Positions 49,690 to 58,861 of a stretch of DNA of 64,000 nt are shown piece after piece. A program made the position numbers and the translations under genes. The notes under the pieces were generated by a model. The model did not search any database, was not told where the DNA came from, and worked only from the letters and a program-made list of their open reading frames with translations. This stretch comes from Spirochaetota bacterium. Its GTDB lineage: Bacteria; Spirochaetota; UBA4802; JAFGDQ01. Numbering within the stretch: the stretch's first letter is position 1; the number at the start of each line of letters is the position of its first letter. The stretch lies in NCBI GenBank assembly GCA_034190085.1, contig JAXHTS010000073.1, positions 49,507 to 113,506 on the forward strand. The letters are read 5' to 3'.

Positions 49690-52404
49690 ATGCCTTCATC
49701 TACCCATCAGTATGGGATGAAGGCTTTTTTCTGTATCAGGCAAATAGCACTTTTTATTACGACAAACCCAAAGAGCGTATATAGATTGATAAAGAAGAGT
49801 ATTCAAAGGCTTCAAGATTTTATTGGGAATAACAATCTCTCTGGTATAATTGTTGCACTAATCTCCCTTTTCGTTATAGTTTTATTCAGCTATACAGAGA
49901 TGTATGAGGTTTTCGAGGTGCGGCTCTATGATTTGAGATTTAAAATTAAACCTATGATTTCTGAATGGGATAAATTGGTATTCCTAAATATCGATGAAAG
50001 CAGCATTAATAATGTAGGGGAGTATCCCTGGCCAAGGCATAAATATGCAAATGGGTTAGGGGTTTTAAAGGAAGTGGGGATAAGGCAGGTAACATTCGAT
50101 TTTGAATTTCAAGACCACTCATTAAAGCAACTTAACAGAGAAAAAATAGAAGAGTTAAATAATAAAATTGAGAAAGGGAAGAGAATCCGTAGGAATGAAT
50201 TGGCCGCTGTTGAACTGGACAACGACAAAATGCTGGCAGATGGAATCAGATATGCAGAGAGGGTGATCCTACCCTATCACTTCAAGAAGGAGACATTAGA
50301 GATATCTGATATCGACAATGATCAAAAAGAGGAGATAGAGAAGGCCAGGAGGCGATTTGTTAATCGGGCTTCAATACAAGTACCCATGGAGAGGATAGAT
50401 GAATACAAAGGTTTAATTGATCCTGATAGGGTAGACATCGCTATACCCATACCAGAACTTGTCAAAGCCGCACATTCCTTTGGATTTGTTGACAGGGACC
50501 CAGATACTGATGGCATTGAGAGAAGGATAAGGCTTGTCAGGCTTTTTCAAGGTAGGATATACTTCCACATGGGGCTTGTTATGCTCATGGATATATATAG
50601 TGTGAATAATGATAGTATTCTCATTAACCCAGGAGAAAGCATAATCCTGAAGGACGCGATCAATCCAATTTCCTATCAAAGAGAGGATATAAGCATTCCA
50701 ATAGACAAGAGGGGAATGATGTATATCAATTGGGCGGGTCCCGGCCCCTTGGAGGAGTCTTTTCAACATCTCTCCTTTTATTCGCTTTTGGAATATCCTC
50801 TAATCAAAGAAGAGATATACGATTTCTTTGATGAGCAGGAGAGACTATCTGGGATCACAGAAAGGAGCAGGCTCTATGGCGAATTAGCGAAAAGATACAA
50901 TGAATACAATTCAGTTAGCGATCTATCTATTAAGAGAGAGAAGTCGCAAAATATTGAGAAAATAAGAAGTAAGATAAGGGATATAGAGAAGGGTTATGCA
51001 AAACCCATCACAGAAGAAATTCATAGGATTGAAGGGGAACTAATTAAGGCAAAATCTTCAGGTTTAGAGGAAGAGCTTTATGATCTCAAGAATTATCTCA
51101 AAGCAATAAATATTGTGATGAGGGTTGAAAACCTTCGAGATAAGATAGCTATCATAGGTTTAACTGCTACGGGAACCCAGGATTTAGGAACTGTAACAAT
51201 ATACCCCGAATTTATGATGGTGGGGATACATCATAATATTGTGAATACAATAATTAATAAATCATTCATATACAAAATTGGCAGATTCACAAATTATTGT
51301 ATCATGTTTATTTTAGCTATTATAATGGGTATTGTTACACAGAGAATGGGCGCAAGAATATCTGTGCCTGTGATTATCATGTCCCTTTTTTTTATCAATC
51401 TGTTAAACATCATACTCTTTGCACAATTCAACATCCTATTTGACGAATTAGGTGCTACTCTAGCTATCTTTCTCCCATCAGCGACCATTGCTGCGATTAA
51501 ATTCATGAGAGAGGAGAGTCAAAAGAGATTTATAAAACACGCTTTTTCTCATTATCTCTCCCCTAAGGTTATAGATGAGATTATAAAGGAACCAGAACTT
51601 TTAAAGCTTGGGGGAGAGAGTCGTTTCCTAACCATCTTTTTTTCGGATGTAGCGCAATTTTCAGCTATATCTGAAGCCTTATCACCGACCGATCTGGTGC
51701 ATTTGTTAAATGAATACCTTTCTGAAATGACGGATATAATATTAAAACATAATGGCACTGTGGATAAGTATGAAGGAGACGCCATTATGGCCTTCTATGG
51801 GGCTCCTCAACACCTTGAGGATCACGCAATAAAGGCATGTTTGGCTGCTATTGATATGCAGAATAGATTGAAGGACATGAGAATGGCATGGAGGAAGCAT
51901 GGCAAGCATGAATTATACGTCAGGATGGGCTTGAATACAGGAGTTGCAGTTGTTGGGAACATGGGCTCTAGAACAAGGATGGATTATACTGTAATGGGAG
52001 ATTCGGTAAATCTGGCATCTCGATTAGAAGGGGCGAATAAGAACTATGAAACCTATACAATGATAAGCGAGAGCACTTATAATGCGGCTAAGGATCACAT
52101 TGTTGCAAGGCAACTGGATGTTATTCAGGTTGTTGGCAAGGATGTTCCGATTCAGGTATACGAACTGATAGGCAAAGAAGGGGAATTATCTGATCAGACT
52201 ATGGATATTTTGAATATGTATAACAATGCAGTGGAGCATTTCAGGAATAGAGATTGGAAAAAGGCAAGATCACTCTTCAGGTCTATTTTGAAAATTTCAA
52301 AGGATGATGGCCCCAGTAAAACCTACTATGAACGATGCTATGAATTTTCCATCAAGCCACCACCAAAAAATTGGGATGGTGTATATAAACTTAAATCTAA
52401 ATAG
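49690..52404 (+). CDS. CHASE2-domain adenylate cyclase (class III)
   Basis: Predicted membrane sensor that makes cAMP. About 904 residues from the ATG at 49690, which follows GGAGGA; a TTG at 49672 overlaps that site. Layout: one transmembrane helix (about 50-70), a large extracytoplasmic CHASE2 domain (about 75-500, with LVFLNIDESSINNVGEYPWP and FGFVDRDPDTDGIERRI) interrupted by a charged coiled region, three more transmembrane helices (about 530-615), and a cyclase domain. The cyclase keeps both metal Asp (D653 in FFSDVAQF, D697 in EGDAIMAFYG), the adenine-specifying Lys693 and Asp765, and the transition-state Asn774 and Arg778. A short TPR-like tail follows. Confidence 0.93.
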   Translation: MPSSTHQYGMKAFFCIRQIALFITTNPKSVYRLIKKSIQRLQDFIGNNNLSGIIVALISLFVIVLFSYTEMYEVFEVRLYDLRFKIKPMISEWDKLVFLNIDESSINNVGEYPWPRHKYANGLGVLKEVGIRQVTFDFEFQDHSLKQLNREKIEELNNKIEKGKRIRRNELAAVELDNDKMLADGIRYAERVILPYHFKKETLEISDIDNDQKEEIEKARRRFVNRASIQVPMERIDEYKGLIDPDRVDIAIPIPELVKAAHSFGFVDRDPDTDGIERRIRLVRLFQGRIYFHMGLVMLMDIYSVNNDSILINPGESIILKDAINPISYQREDISIPIDKRGMMYINWAGPGPLEESFQHLSFYSLLEYPLIKEEIYDFFDEQERLSGITERSRLYGELAKRYNEYNSVSDLSIKREKSQNIEKIRSKIRDIEKGYAKPITEEIHRIEGELIKAKSSGLEEELYDLKNYLKAINIVMRVENLRDKIAIIGLTATGTQDLGTVTIYPEFMMVGIHHNIVNTIINKSFIYKIGRFTNYCIMFILAIIMGIVTQRMGARISVPVIIMSLFFINLLNIILFAQFNILFDELGATLAIFLPSATIAAIKFMREESQKRFIKHAFSHYLSPKVIDEIIKEPELLKLGGESRFLTIFFSDVAQFSAISEALSPTDLVHLLNEYLSEMTDIILKHNGTVDKYEGDAIMAFYGAPQHLEDHAIKACLAAIDMQNRLKDMRMAWRKHGKHELYVRMGLNTGVAVVGNMGSRTRMDYTVMGDSVNLASRLEGANKNYETYTMISESTYNAAKDHIVARQLDVIQVVGKDVPIQVYELIGKEGELSDQTMDILNMYNNAVEHFRNRDWKKARSLFRSILKISKDDGPSKTYYERCYEFSIKPPPKNWDGVYKLKSK

Positions 52405-52539
52405 AGTGAACAGATACAGGGAACCATTCAGATCAATTTCAATGACCGCGCCTATATGGCCGAATATACTCAGTAACTATTACTCGCTTATTGAGAAAAG
52501 GATTCTCCCTAACCCTAAGGGGGAATTTAAACAATGTAA

Positions 52540-54945
52540 ATGTATATGAAAAGAATATTAAATAAAATCAATACCTTTCTTCTTAAAATGATAAAATCAT
52601 ACAGAATAAACAGGATTTTAATATTCTGCATATTGATTATTTCTCTCATTGGGGGCTCCTTATTTGGATATATTACATCCGTGATTAAAAATTTTTCAGG
52701 CATTGAGAATCTAAAAAAATTCCAACCAAGCATTCCGACGAGGCTCTATGATGTTGATGGAGATTTAATTGCAGAATTATTCCAAGAAAAGAGATACTTA
52801 GTCTCCTTTGAGGAACTGCCGAGGAATCTAATAAACGCCTTTATCGCAACTGAGGATAGCGCCTTTTATAGACATTTTGGGATCAATCCAATAGCAATCA
52901 TTAGGGCTATGGTAAAAAATATAATTGCTGGGAGGATTGTTCAAGGCGGCTCCACAATTACTCAACAGATTGCTAAAAGATTATTTACCAAAGGAGAAAG
53001 AACATTTTCGAGAAAATTTTTAGAAGCGCTCTTGGCCCTGCAGATAGAGAAGAAATTTTCTAAAGAAGAGATTCTTGAGATGTATTTCAATCAAATCTAT
53101 TTTGGTCATGGATGCTATGGAATAGCTTCTGCCGCACAATTATTCTTTGATAAAGATGTAAAACATCTAAATCTTGTTGAGAGTTCTGTTTTGGCTGCGC
53201 TGCCCTCCGCCCCTTCTGCATACTCCCCTTTTCTCAATCCACACAATGCATATGAGAAGAATTGGAATATTCTAAATAGAATGGTAAAGGCGGGTTTCTT
53301 ATCAAGAGAAGCGGCAGACAAAATTTATAAAGAATTTTGGCCTGAATTTATCGATTCCCTAAAGACAAAATCACCCACCAGAACAGCCTTCTCTAAAATC
53401 GAAGATAATGCCCCATATTTTACCGATTATGTTAGACAACTACTCATAATGAGATTTGGCAAGGATGTCATTTACAATCAAGGATTGAGCGTTTACACAA
53501 CCCTCAGCCTAAAGAGGCAAAAGCTCGGGAAACTATACCTTAAAGATGGTCTTAACAGGCAAAATAAGATATCAGAAGAAGCCAATGCCTATTGCAGCGA
53601 CTCCGTAGACACAGAATTATTTAAGGTATATGGTTCATTAAGAAATATATTCAATCTTCCCGATGTTTTGGTTAGGGACGATGAAGTAGCCCGTTTCAAT
53701 GTAAAGATGATTGACGAATTGGTTGATTCATTTGATGCAATTACCCTATTGATAGAATCCGGGCCATGCAATCATGCCATTGAGATCTTTCGGGAGAATA
53801 TTTCTACCATCTCCTCGACCCTAAAGGCTGAGGGCGCCCTAATCGCTATTGAACCATCAACCGGGTACATCACAACTATGATTGGTGGCTCTGATTTTAG
53901 TGTTGATAATCAGTACAATAGAGCAATACAGGCAAGAAGGCAGACCGGTTCAGCATTCAAACCCTTTGTATATGGAGCTGGCATAGAATCAAAACTTATC
54001 AATGCCGGCACAGCTCTACCTGACGCACCCATAGCCAATATCCATGCTGATGGAGAGACCTGGAGTCCTGGTAATTATGAGGACAGGTTTTCTGGATTGG
54101 TCAAGATCAGGAAGGCATTAGCCGGCTCTATAAACATTATCTCAGTGAGAATTTACGATATTATTGGACCAGATAGGATAATTGAATTTGCTTCTAAGTT
54201 GATTAAGTGCCCTGAGTGGAGATTTAACCCCAATCCAGCAATGGCATTGGGCACTAATGAAATAACACCCTTTGAGTTGGCTACGGGGTATGCCATCTAT
54301 GCCAATAGGGGTAGGGATGTGATCCCCTTTGCGATAAGATATGTCATTGATAGAGATGGTAATGAAATTTTAAATTGCGAGGAAGAGATTGGAAATATAA
54401 TTGCCCAGAAGGAGATGAATGAAACCATTCAGATTATCCCTGAGAATGTAGCCTATATTATGACATCCCTGATGAAATCCGTTGTCTCAAGAGGCACTCC
54501 TCATGATTCAATCAGGCGAATAGCTGAGTTTAAACAAGAATGTGCTGGCAAGACCGGCACTACCACAAACTGGACAGATGCGTGGTTTTGCGGTTTTACA
54601 CCTGACATCGCTACAGTGGTATGGGTGGGTTATGATCAACCCTTCCTCTCCCTTGGAAAACATCAAGGCGGTTCAGCGGTTGCTGCTCCTATTTGGGGAC
54701 ATTACATGAAAGGCGTTTATAATGGGATGAAGGCTCCACAATTCCCACTTCAACCGCGCGGAGTCCACCATGTCGAGATATGTGAGGTAACTGGACTTCT
54801 ACCCTCAATGAATTGTACTGATGTAAAAGATGAAATAATGTTATGGGGCAGTGAGCCCACTAAGACATGTGAAGGGAACCATCGAAAGATGAAATCTGTT
54901 TTAGATAGGTATATGGAGAAAGAGGGAGTTATAATTGAAGAATAA
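52540..54945 (+). CDS. Class A penicillin-binding protein (PBP1A type)
   Basis: Bifunctional peptidoglycan glycosyltransferase/transpeptidase. 801 residues: cytoplasmic tail and one transmembrane helix (about 24-48), GT51 domain with catalytic Glu105 (ATEDSAFYRHFG) and GGSTITQQIAKRLF, then a transpeptidase domain with Ser471-Lys474 (GSAFKPF), Ser530-Ile-Asn532 (AGSINIIS) and KTGTT from Lys671. All active-site motifs are intact. The start is ATG at 52540 or the ATG two codons later; AGGGGGA lies some 14 bases upstream. Third gene after htrA and the cyclase. Confidence 0.95.
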   Translation: MYMKRILNKINTFLLKMIKSYRINRILIFCILIISLIGGSLFGYITSVIKNFSGIENLKKFQPSIPTRLYDVDGDLIAELFQEKRYLVSFEELPRNLINAFIATEDSAFYRHFGINPIAIIRAMVKNIIAGRIVQGGSTITQQIAKRLFTKGERTFSRKFLEALLALQIEKKFSKEEILEMYFNQIYFGHGCYGIASAAQLFFDKDVKHLNLVESSVLAALPSAPSAYSPFLNPHNAYEKNWNILNRMVKAGFLSREAADKIYKEFWPEFIDSLKTKSPTRTAFSKIEDNAPYFTDYVRQLLIMRFGKDVIYNQGLSVYTTLSLKRQKLGKLYLKDGLNRQNKISEEANAYCSDSVDTELFKVYGSLRNIFNLPDVLVRDDEVARFNVKMIDELVDSFDAITLLIESGPCNHAIEIFRENISTISSTLKAEGALIAIEPSTGYITTMIGGSDFSVDNQYNRAIQARRQTGSAFKPFVYGAGIESKLINAGTALPDAPIANIHADGETWSPGNYEDRFSGLVKIRKALAGSINIISVRIYDIIGPDRIIEFASKLIKCPEWRFNPNPAMALGTNEITPFELATGYAIYANRGRDVIPFAIRYVIDRDGNEILNCEEEIGNIIAQKEMNETIQIIPENVAYIMTSLMKSVVSRGTPHDSIRRIAEFKQECAGKTGTTTNWTDAWFCGFTPDIATVVWVGYDQPFLSLGKHQGGSAVAAPIWGHYMKGVYNGMKAPQFPLQPRGVHHVEICEVTGLLPSMNCTDVKDEIMLWGSEPTKTCEGNHRKMKSVLDRYMEKEGVIIEE

Positions 54946-55310
54946 TCCTAATTATAAAGGGAATAGTTATAAAAATATTCTTGATAATTCTCTTTTTTTA
55001 TGAATAGAATAATCATATATTTATAAATGTCGATTTAATAAATATAAAATATTCCTCGTCTGAGAAGAGAATTCAATAAGCAAGAAGAAATAAATCCTTT
55101 AACTATTCCTTATGCTTACATACAGACTCCGAATATTTTATTATCAGACTAAAATATTTACTCTCCTGTGCTATCATCAATTTCCACTTAGCACAGAGAA
55201 TTATTTGAAATTCACAACCATTCGACAATAGCTATAACTTCTACTATAGTTGAGTCGGCAATATCTTTCATACTAATAGTGTGTGATGTTTACGTAAAGG
55301 GGAGATATTT
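54946..55310. other. Gap before the carD-like gene, no gene seen
   Basis: 365 AT-rich bases. No coding frame. TTGAGT near 55251 and TAATAG near 55275 are weakly promoter-like. AAGGGGAG directly precedes the carD-like ATG. Confidence 0.3.
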
Positions 55311-55790
55311 ATGTTTAATGTAGGTGACAAGATTGTCTATCCAATGCATGGTGTTGGGATAATTCATGAAATATCTAAAAAGATGATTTTAGGAAAGAGT
55401 GATGATTACTATATAATTAACATTATTAACAATGGTATGAAGGTTATGATTCCAGTTGAGAATGCTATAAGCATTGGGATAAGAAGTATTATATCTAAGA
55501 AGGATATCAACAAGGTATTGAATCTATTAAGCAAGGATGAGATCAATATAGAAGATGATTGGAAGCTCAGATATCAAAACAATATCGACAAGGTAAAAAG
55601 GGGTTCAATAAATGAAGTTGCTGAGGTTACTCGTGATTTATATAAACGGGGCAAGGAAAAGGAATTATCAATAATGGAAAGGAAACTATACGAGAATGCT
55701 TACCAACTAATTATTCATGAAATTGCCTTATCAAAGGATATAGATATTGAAGAGGCGGGCAATATAGTCTCAGATGCCCTATCTTCATAA
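55311..55790 (+). CDS. CarD family transcriptional regulator
   Basis: Binds the RNA polymerase beta subunit and stabilises open promoter complexes, especially for rRNA genes in mycobacteria. 159 residues: N-terminal RNA polymerase-interacting domain of Tudor type (FNVGDKIVYPMHGVGIIHEI, residues 2-21, to about 60) and a helical C-terminal DNA-binding domain (about 70-155). Length matches the actinobacterial and spirochaetal CarD type, not the myxobacterial fusion. Its presence alongside the large ribosomal cluster is suggestive but not proof of a link. Confidence 0.93.
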   Translation: MFNVGDKIVYPMHGVGIIHEISKKMILGKSDDYYIINIINNGMKVMIPVENAISIGIRSIISKKDINKVLNLLSKDEINIEDDWKLRYQNNIDKVKRGSINEVAEVTRDLYKRGKEKELSIMERKLYENAYQLIIHEIALSKDIDIEEAGNIVSDALSS

Positions 55791-55897
55791 TTCCTCCATC
55801 ACTTGTATTCAGGAAGAAAATCAGCATATAGATCCCTATTACCGACAATCACACTTTCATTATGTATATATCTTTTCCTTAAATAAGGAGCTATTTA

Positions 55898-56905
55898 ATG
55901 ATTATTACTCTGCGTATTATATTTACTATTATCACCGTTCTATTTTCATCCCTTCATTACATGGATGTTTCAATCAAGGCAGCAGTTTTGGCTGGATTAA
56001 TCTCAGCGGCCATTTCACTATTAATTATTATAGCGATTGAGTATATATCACACTCTCTTTCATCGCGAATGTTAATTTCAGCTATAATAGGCTTGGTGGT
56101 TGGGATTATTCTCAGTCACCTAATTGCAATCGCAACCTCAAGTATATTATCGAGTTTCTCCCTACAACAGGTTGATATCCTAAAATCCATAATCTATCTT
56201 GTAATAAGTTTTGCAGTAATGATGTTTTTTATTATCAATAGCGAATATATTTCTATTTTTGATAAGATAATACATGAGGACGTTACTGAGAGTAAAGATA
56301 GTGAAATATCCTATAAAATCCTTGATACCAGTGTTATTATTGATGGAAGAATATCCGATATCTGTGACACCGGATTTATTGAGGGGATTCTGGTTACTCC
56401 GAATTTTGTGTTGAATGAGTTGCAAATGATAGCTGATTCAGCTGATCCCATTAAACGAAACAGGGGAAGAAGGGGATTGGATATATTGAACAAAATGCAG
56501 AAGGATCAGATGATAAAAGTAAAAATTTCGGATATAGATTTTCCTGATATAGAAGAAGTCGATGCCAAACTTGTAAAGCTTGCAGGGGTAATGAAATCTA
56601 AGGTTATTACTAATGATTTTAACCTCAATAAGGTTGCAGAATTCCAGGGCGTTCCAGTTTTGAATATAAACAAGCTAGCGAATGCCCTTAAGCCTGTTGT
56701 GCTTCCGGGCGAAGAGATGCGCGTCCATCTAATTAAAGAGGGGAAGGATCAAAATCAAGCAATCGGATACCTCGATGATGGGACAATGATAGTTGTAGAA
56801 AACGGAAGGAGAAAAATGAACTCAGAAGTGTTTGTGATTGTAACCTCTGTGCTTCAGACAACTGCAGGAAGGATGATTTTTTCTAGATTGAAGGATGAAA
56901 ATTAA
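55898..56905 (+). CDS. Membrane-anchored PIN-TRAM domain protein (YacL type)
   Basis: Predicted membrane-bound ribonuclease-like protein of 335 residues. Four N-terminal transmembrane helices (about 1-120), a PIN domain (about 143-260) with the acidic cluster kept ([41 protein letters not shown]), and a C-terminal TRAM domain (about 275-330, [19 protein letters not shown]). AAGGAG precedes the ATG. A carD-PIN/TRAM pair is a recurring arrangement in several phyla, often followed by ispD, which is not here. Confidence 0.93.
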   Translation: MIITLRIIFTIITVLFSSLHYMDVSIKAAVLAGLISAAISLLIIIAIEYISHSLSSRMLISAIIGLVVGIILSHLIAIATSSILSSFSLQQVDILKSIIYLVISFAVMMFFIINSEYISIFDKIIHEDVTESKDSEISYKILDTSVIIDGRISDICDTGFIEGILVTPNFVLNELQMIADSADPIKRNRGRRGLDILNKMQKDQMIKVKISDIDFPDIEEVDAKLVKLAGVMKSKVITNDFNLNKVAEFQGVPVLNINKLANALKPVVLPGEEMRVHLIKEGKDQNQAIGYLDDGTMIVVENGRRKMNSEVFVIVTSVLQTTAGRMIFSRLKDEN

Positions 56906-57331
56906 ATTTAATCGAATTAACCTTGAGGGATTACACCAAACCTTAATTCACTCTTAATAGAGCGACACCACTTGTGTTGATTATCATCTCTACTATACAG
57001 ATGGCTTCCACATGCCTATAATGCCTATGGGTATCTGCTATTTGCCAAAGAAGTAGTTTCACCCCCAAATTGTATTTATACTATCCTTACAATAGATGAA
57101 AAGGTGAAATCTTAATACTCCCATTAAACCTTCTTCAGCTTAGCTAGAGTAATTTCACTCCAGGCATGATAGGTTCAATGTAATATAGTATCAATAGTAT
57201 GGGAACTAACCGATAAATATAATATAGTATCAATAGATTTCCACCTATCAGGGGTAGATGTTTTTCCTTGCCTTAAGAAAAAATGGAATCTTATTCTGTA
57301 GCCCTTTATCATTCACAATACAAGCTTAAGG
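56906..57331. other. Gap before the malic-enzyme-like gene, with direct repeats
   Basis: 426 AT-rich bases without a coding frame. Contains a 17-bp direct repeat listed separately at 57181-57236. No terminator with a T-run was seen after the PIN-TRAM gene. Confidence 0.35.
57181..57236 (+). repeat. Two 17-bp direct repeats upstream of the malic-enzyme-like gene
   Basis: TAATATAGTATCAATAG occurs at 57181-57197 and again at 57220-57236, 39 bases apart start to start, that is close to four helical turns. They end about 95 bp before the start codon. Similar but shorter words (ATCAATAG) recur near the gene start. Possible regulator sites. Confidence 0.5.
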
Positions 57332-58618
57332 ATGGTTCATAATAATATGAAATCAATAGTAGAGATGATTATTCATGTAAAAAGGGGTTTCTTAGCGCAC
57401 CTAACAAATGAGATATATAAAAGAGGATATGAAATCCAGAGAGTAATGAAACTTGAGTCTCAGAGGGATAGGGACATGTTCCATTTTGAGATAACCTATC
57501 ATAATGATGAAAAGTTTAATGGGCTTATAGATAAGATAAAGAAGCATGAAAACAACTTTGAGATAGTATCAATATACAATCCCATTGAAGATAGGCTAGT
57601 AGGTGGTTCATTAAAGGTCTCAGGCAAGTTCAGCATTGAAAATAGTTTCGACTATGATATAAAGATATCCGGTGCGCTTGATCTGATATTAAAGAGGATA
57701 GATGAAAGGGAAGATGGAATAATCTATACTGGACTATCGAAAAATATCGGCCTTATCAGTGGGTTATTCCCCCAATTGGATTGCATGAAGGGCCTCTTAA
57801 GGACTCAAGTTATCAATGAAATGGATTCTGTAATAATAAACAGATTCTCAGGTCTTAACGCTTATCCAGTGACAATTAACTATACCCATATTGATGACTT
57901 CATTAAGATACTGAAGGGGATTGAATCGACCTTCTCTGCTATCAGAATAACATATATAGATGGTCAAGATGATATATCATTATACGATAGAATCATTTCA
58001 GAGACATCCCTACCTGTATTGACAAAATACTATGATGAAATTCCACTCTACCTTCTAATTACTATCTTACATTTATACAAAAAGCATAAAGTTGATATTA
58101 AGGAGAGCAATGTTGGCGTCATTGGCATTAATATCAGTTCATTAAGATTAACCAGCCTATTGATCGATCTCGGATTTTCAAGGATATTGGGGAATGATAT
58201 CAACGAAAGGATGATGTTCAGCTTTGAAAAAGAGGGTGGATTAGCAACAACAAGGGAAAACATCTTCAGCAATTCAGATTTAATTATTATCTTCAAAAAT
58301 CATATAGATACTCAAGACATGGAAAAATTTGGCCCCGGGCAGATTGTCATATCACTGGTCGATGATGATATTGATAAGAGTATTTTAGTGGAGAGGGGGG
58401 TAAAGGAGTTTCTGAATGGGAACTGGATGAATCTATCAATACTCTTTCCTGGGATATTAAAGGGACTTATAAAGTCTGATATTGATCATCTTAATAATAC
58501 AAGACTAATAAATCTATCGAATATGATTTCAGATAGAGAATTCGCTGAAGAAATTGCCCCTGATTTATTCACTGATATCCATGAAAAGATATCCGGATTC
58601 GTCCAGAAATTATCCTGA
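57332..58618 (+). CDS. ACT-domain protein with degenerate malic-enzyme fold
   Basis: 428 residues of unknown function. An N-terminal ACT-like domain (about 8-88, MIIHVKRGFLAHLTNEIYKR) is followed by a chain that follows NAD-malic enzyme segment by segment: RFSGLNAYPVTINYTHIDDF (171-190, cf. FAGVDAFPI...), SLPVL (226-230, cf. IPVFHDDQHGT), the Rossmann strand SNVGVIGINISSLRLTSLLI (259-278), IVISLVDDD (338-346, cf. IIFALANP) and LFPGILKGLI (371-380, cf. AFPGIFRGAL). The catalytic Lys, the Glu-Asp metal ligands, the DDQHGT motif and the GxGxxG are all replaced. ACT-malic fusions with intact sites are known. Probably a non-catalytic sensor or regulator; confidence in the fold is moderate. Confidence 0.75.
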   Translation: MVHNNMKSIVEMIIHVKRGFLAHLTNEIYKRGYEIQRVMKLESQRDRDMFHFEITYHNDEKFNGLIDKIKKHENNFEIVSIYNPIEDRLVGGSLKVSGKFSIENSFDYDIKISGALDLILKRIDEREDGIIYTGLSKNIGLISGLFPQLDCMKGLLRTQVINEMDSVIINRFSGLNAYPVTINYTHIDDFIKILKGIESTFSAIRITYIDGQDDISLYDRIISETSLPVLTKYYDEIPLYLLITILHLYKKHKVDIKESNVGVIGINISSLRLTSLLIDLGFSRILGNDINERMMFSFEKEGGLATTRENIFSNSDLIIIFKNHIDTQDMEKFGPGQIVISLVDDDIDKSILVERGVKEFLNGNWMNLSILFPGILKGLIKSDIDHLNNTRLINLSNMISDREFAEEIAPDLFTDIHEKISGFVQKLS

Positions 58619-58824
58619 TTTAATGCCAAGACCTCTCAAGATCATAGGACAATAGTCGAATTGTTCCTCATTGATTCATAATAACTGATGAATAGATCAC
58701 AGAGATTTTGAAAGCCCGTATAATAATTTTATAATCCTCATAAATGACACAGGGCTGATAATAATCAGAAACATTTAATCCTTATCTCGATAACGCCTTT
58801 TTTTGCCATTCTGTTCAAAAAATA

Positions 58825-58861
58825 GTTTACATTATTATAACCACTTGAATATATTGTAAAC
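58825..58861. promoter_or_regulatory. Inverted repeat abutting the transposase-like start codon
   Basis: GTTTACA (58825-58831) and TGTAAAC (58855-58861) are exact inverted copies, and the similarity extends imperfectly inward to about 11 of 14 positions. The right arm touches the ATG at 58862 and no Shine-Dalgarno sequence is visible. It could be an operator for the helix-turn-helix of the encoded protein or part of an IS end. Confidence 0.45.

Noticed and set aside
52304..52549. Plus-strand frame bridging the cyclase and PBP genes
   Set aside because: Mostly out-of-frame overlap with the cyclase 3' end, no ribosome-binding site and no family features.
57332..58618. Active NAD-malic enzyme
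   Set aside because: The catalytic Lys, metal ligands, DDQHGT motif and glycine loop are all missing, so an enzymatic annotation would be misleading.
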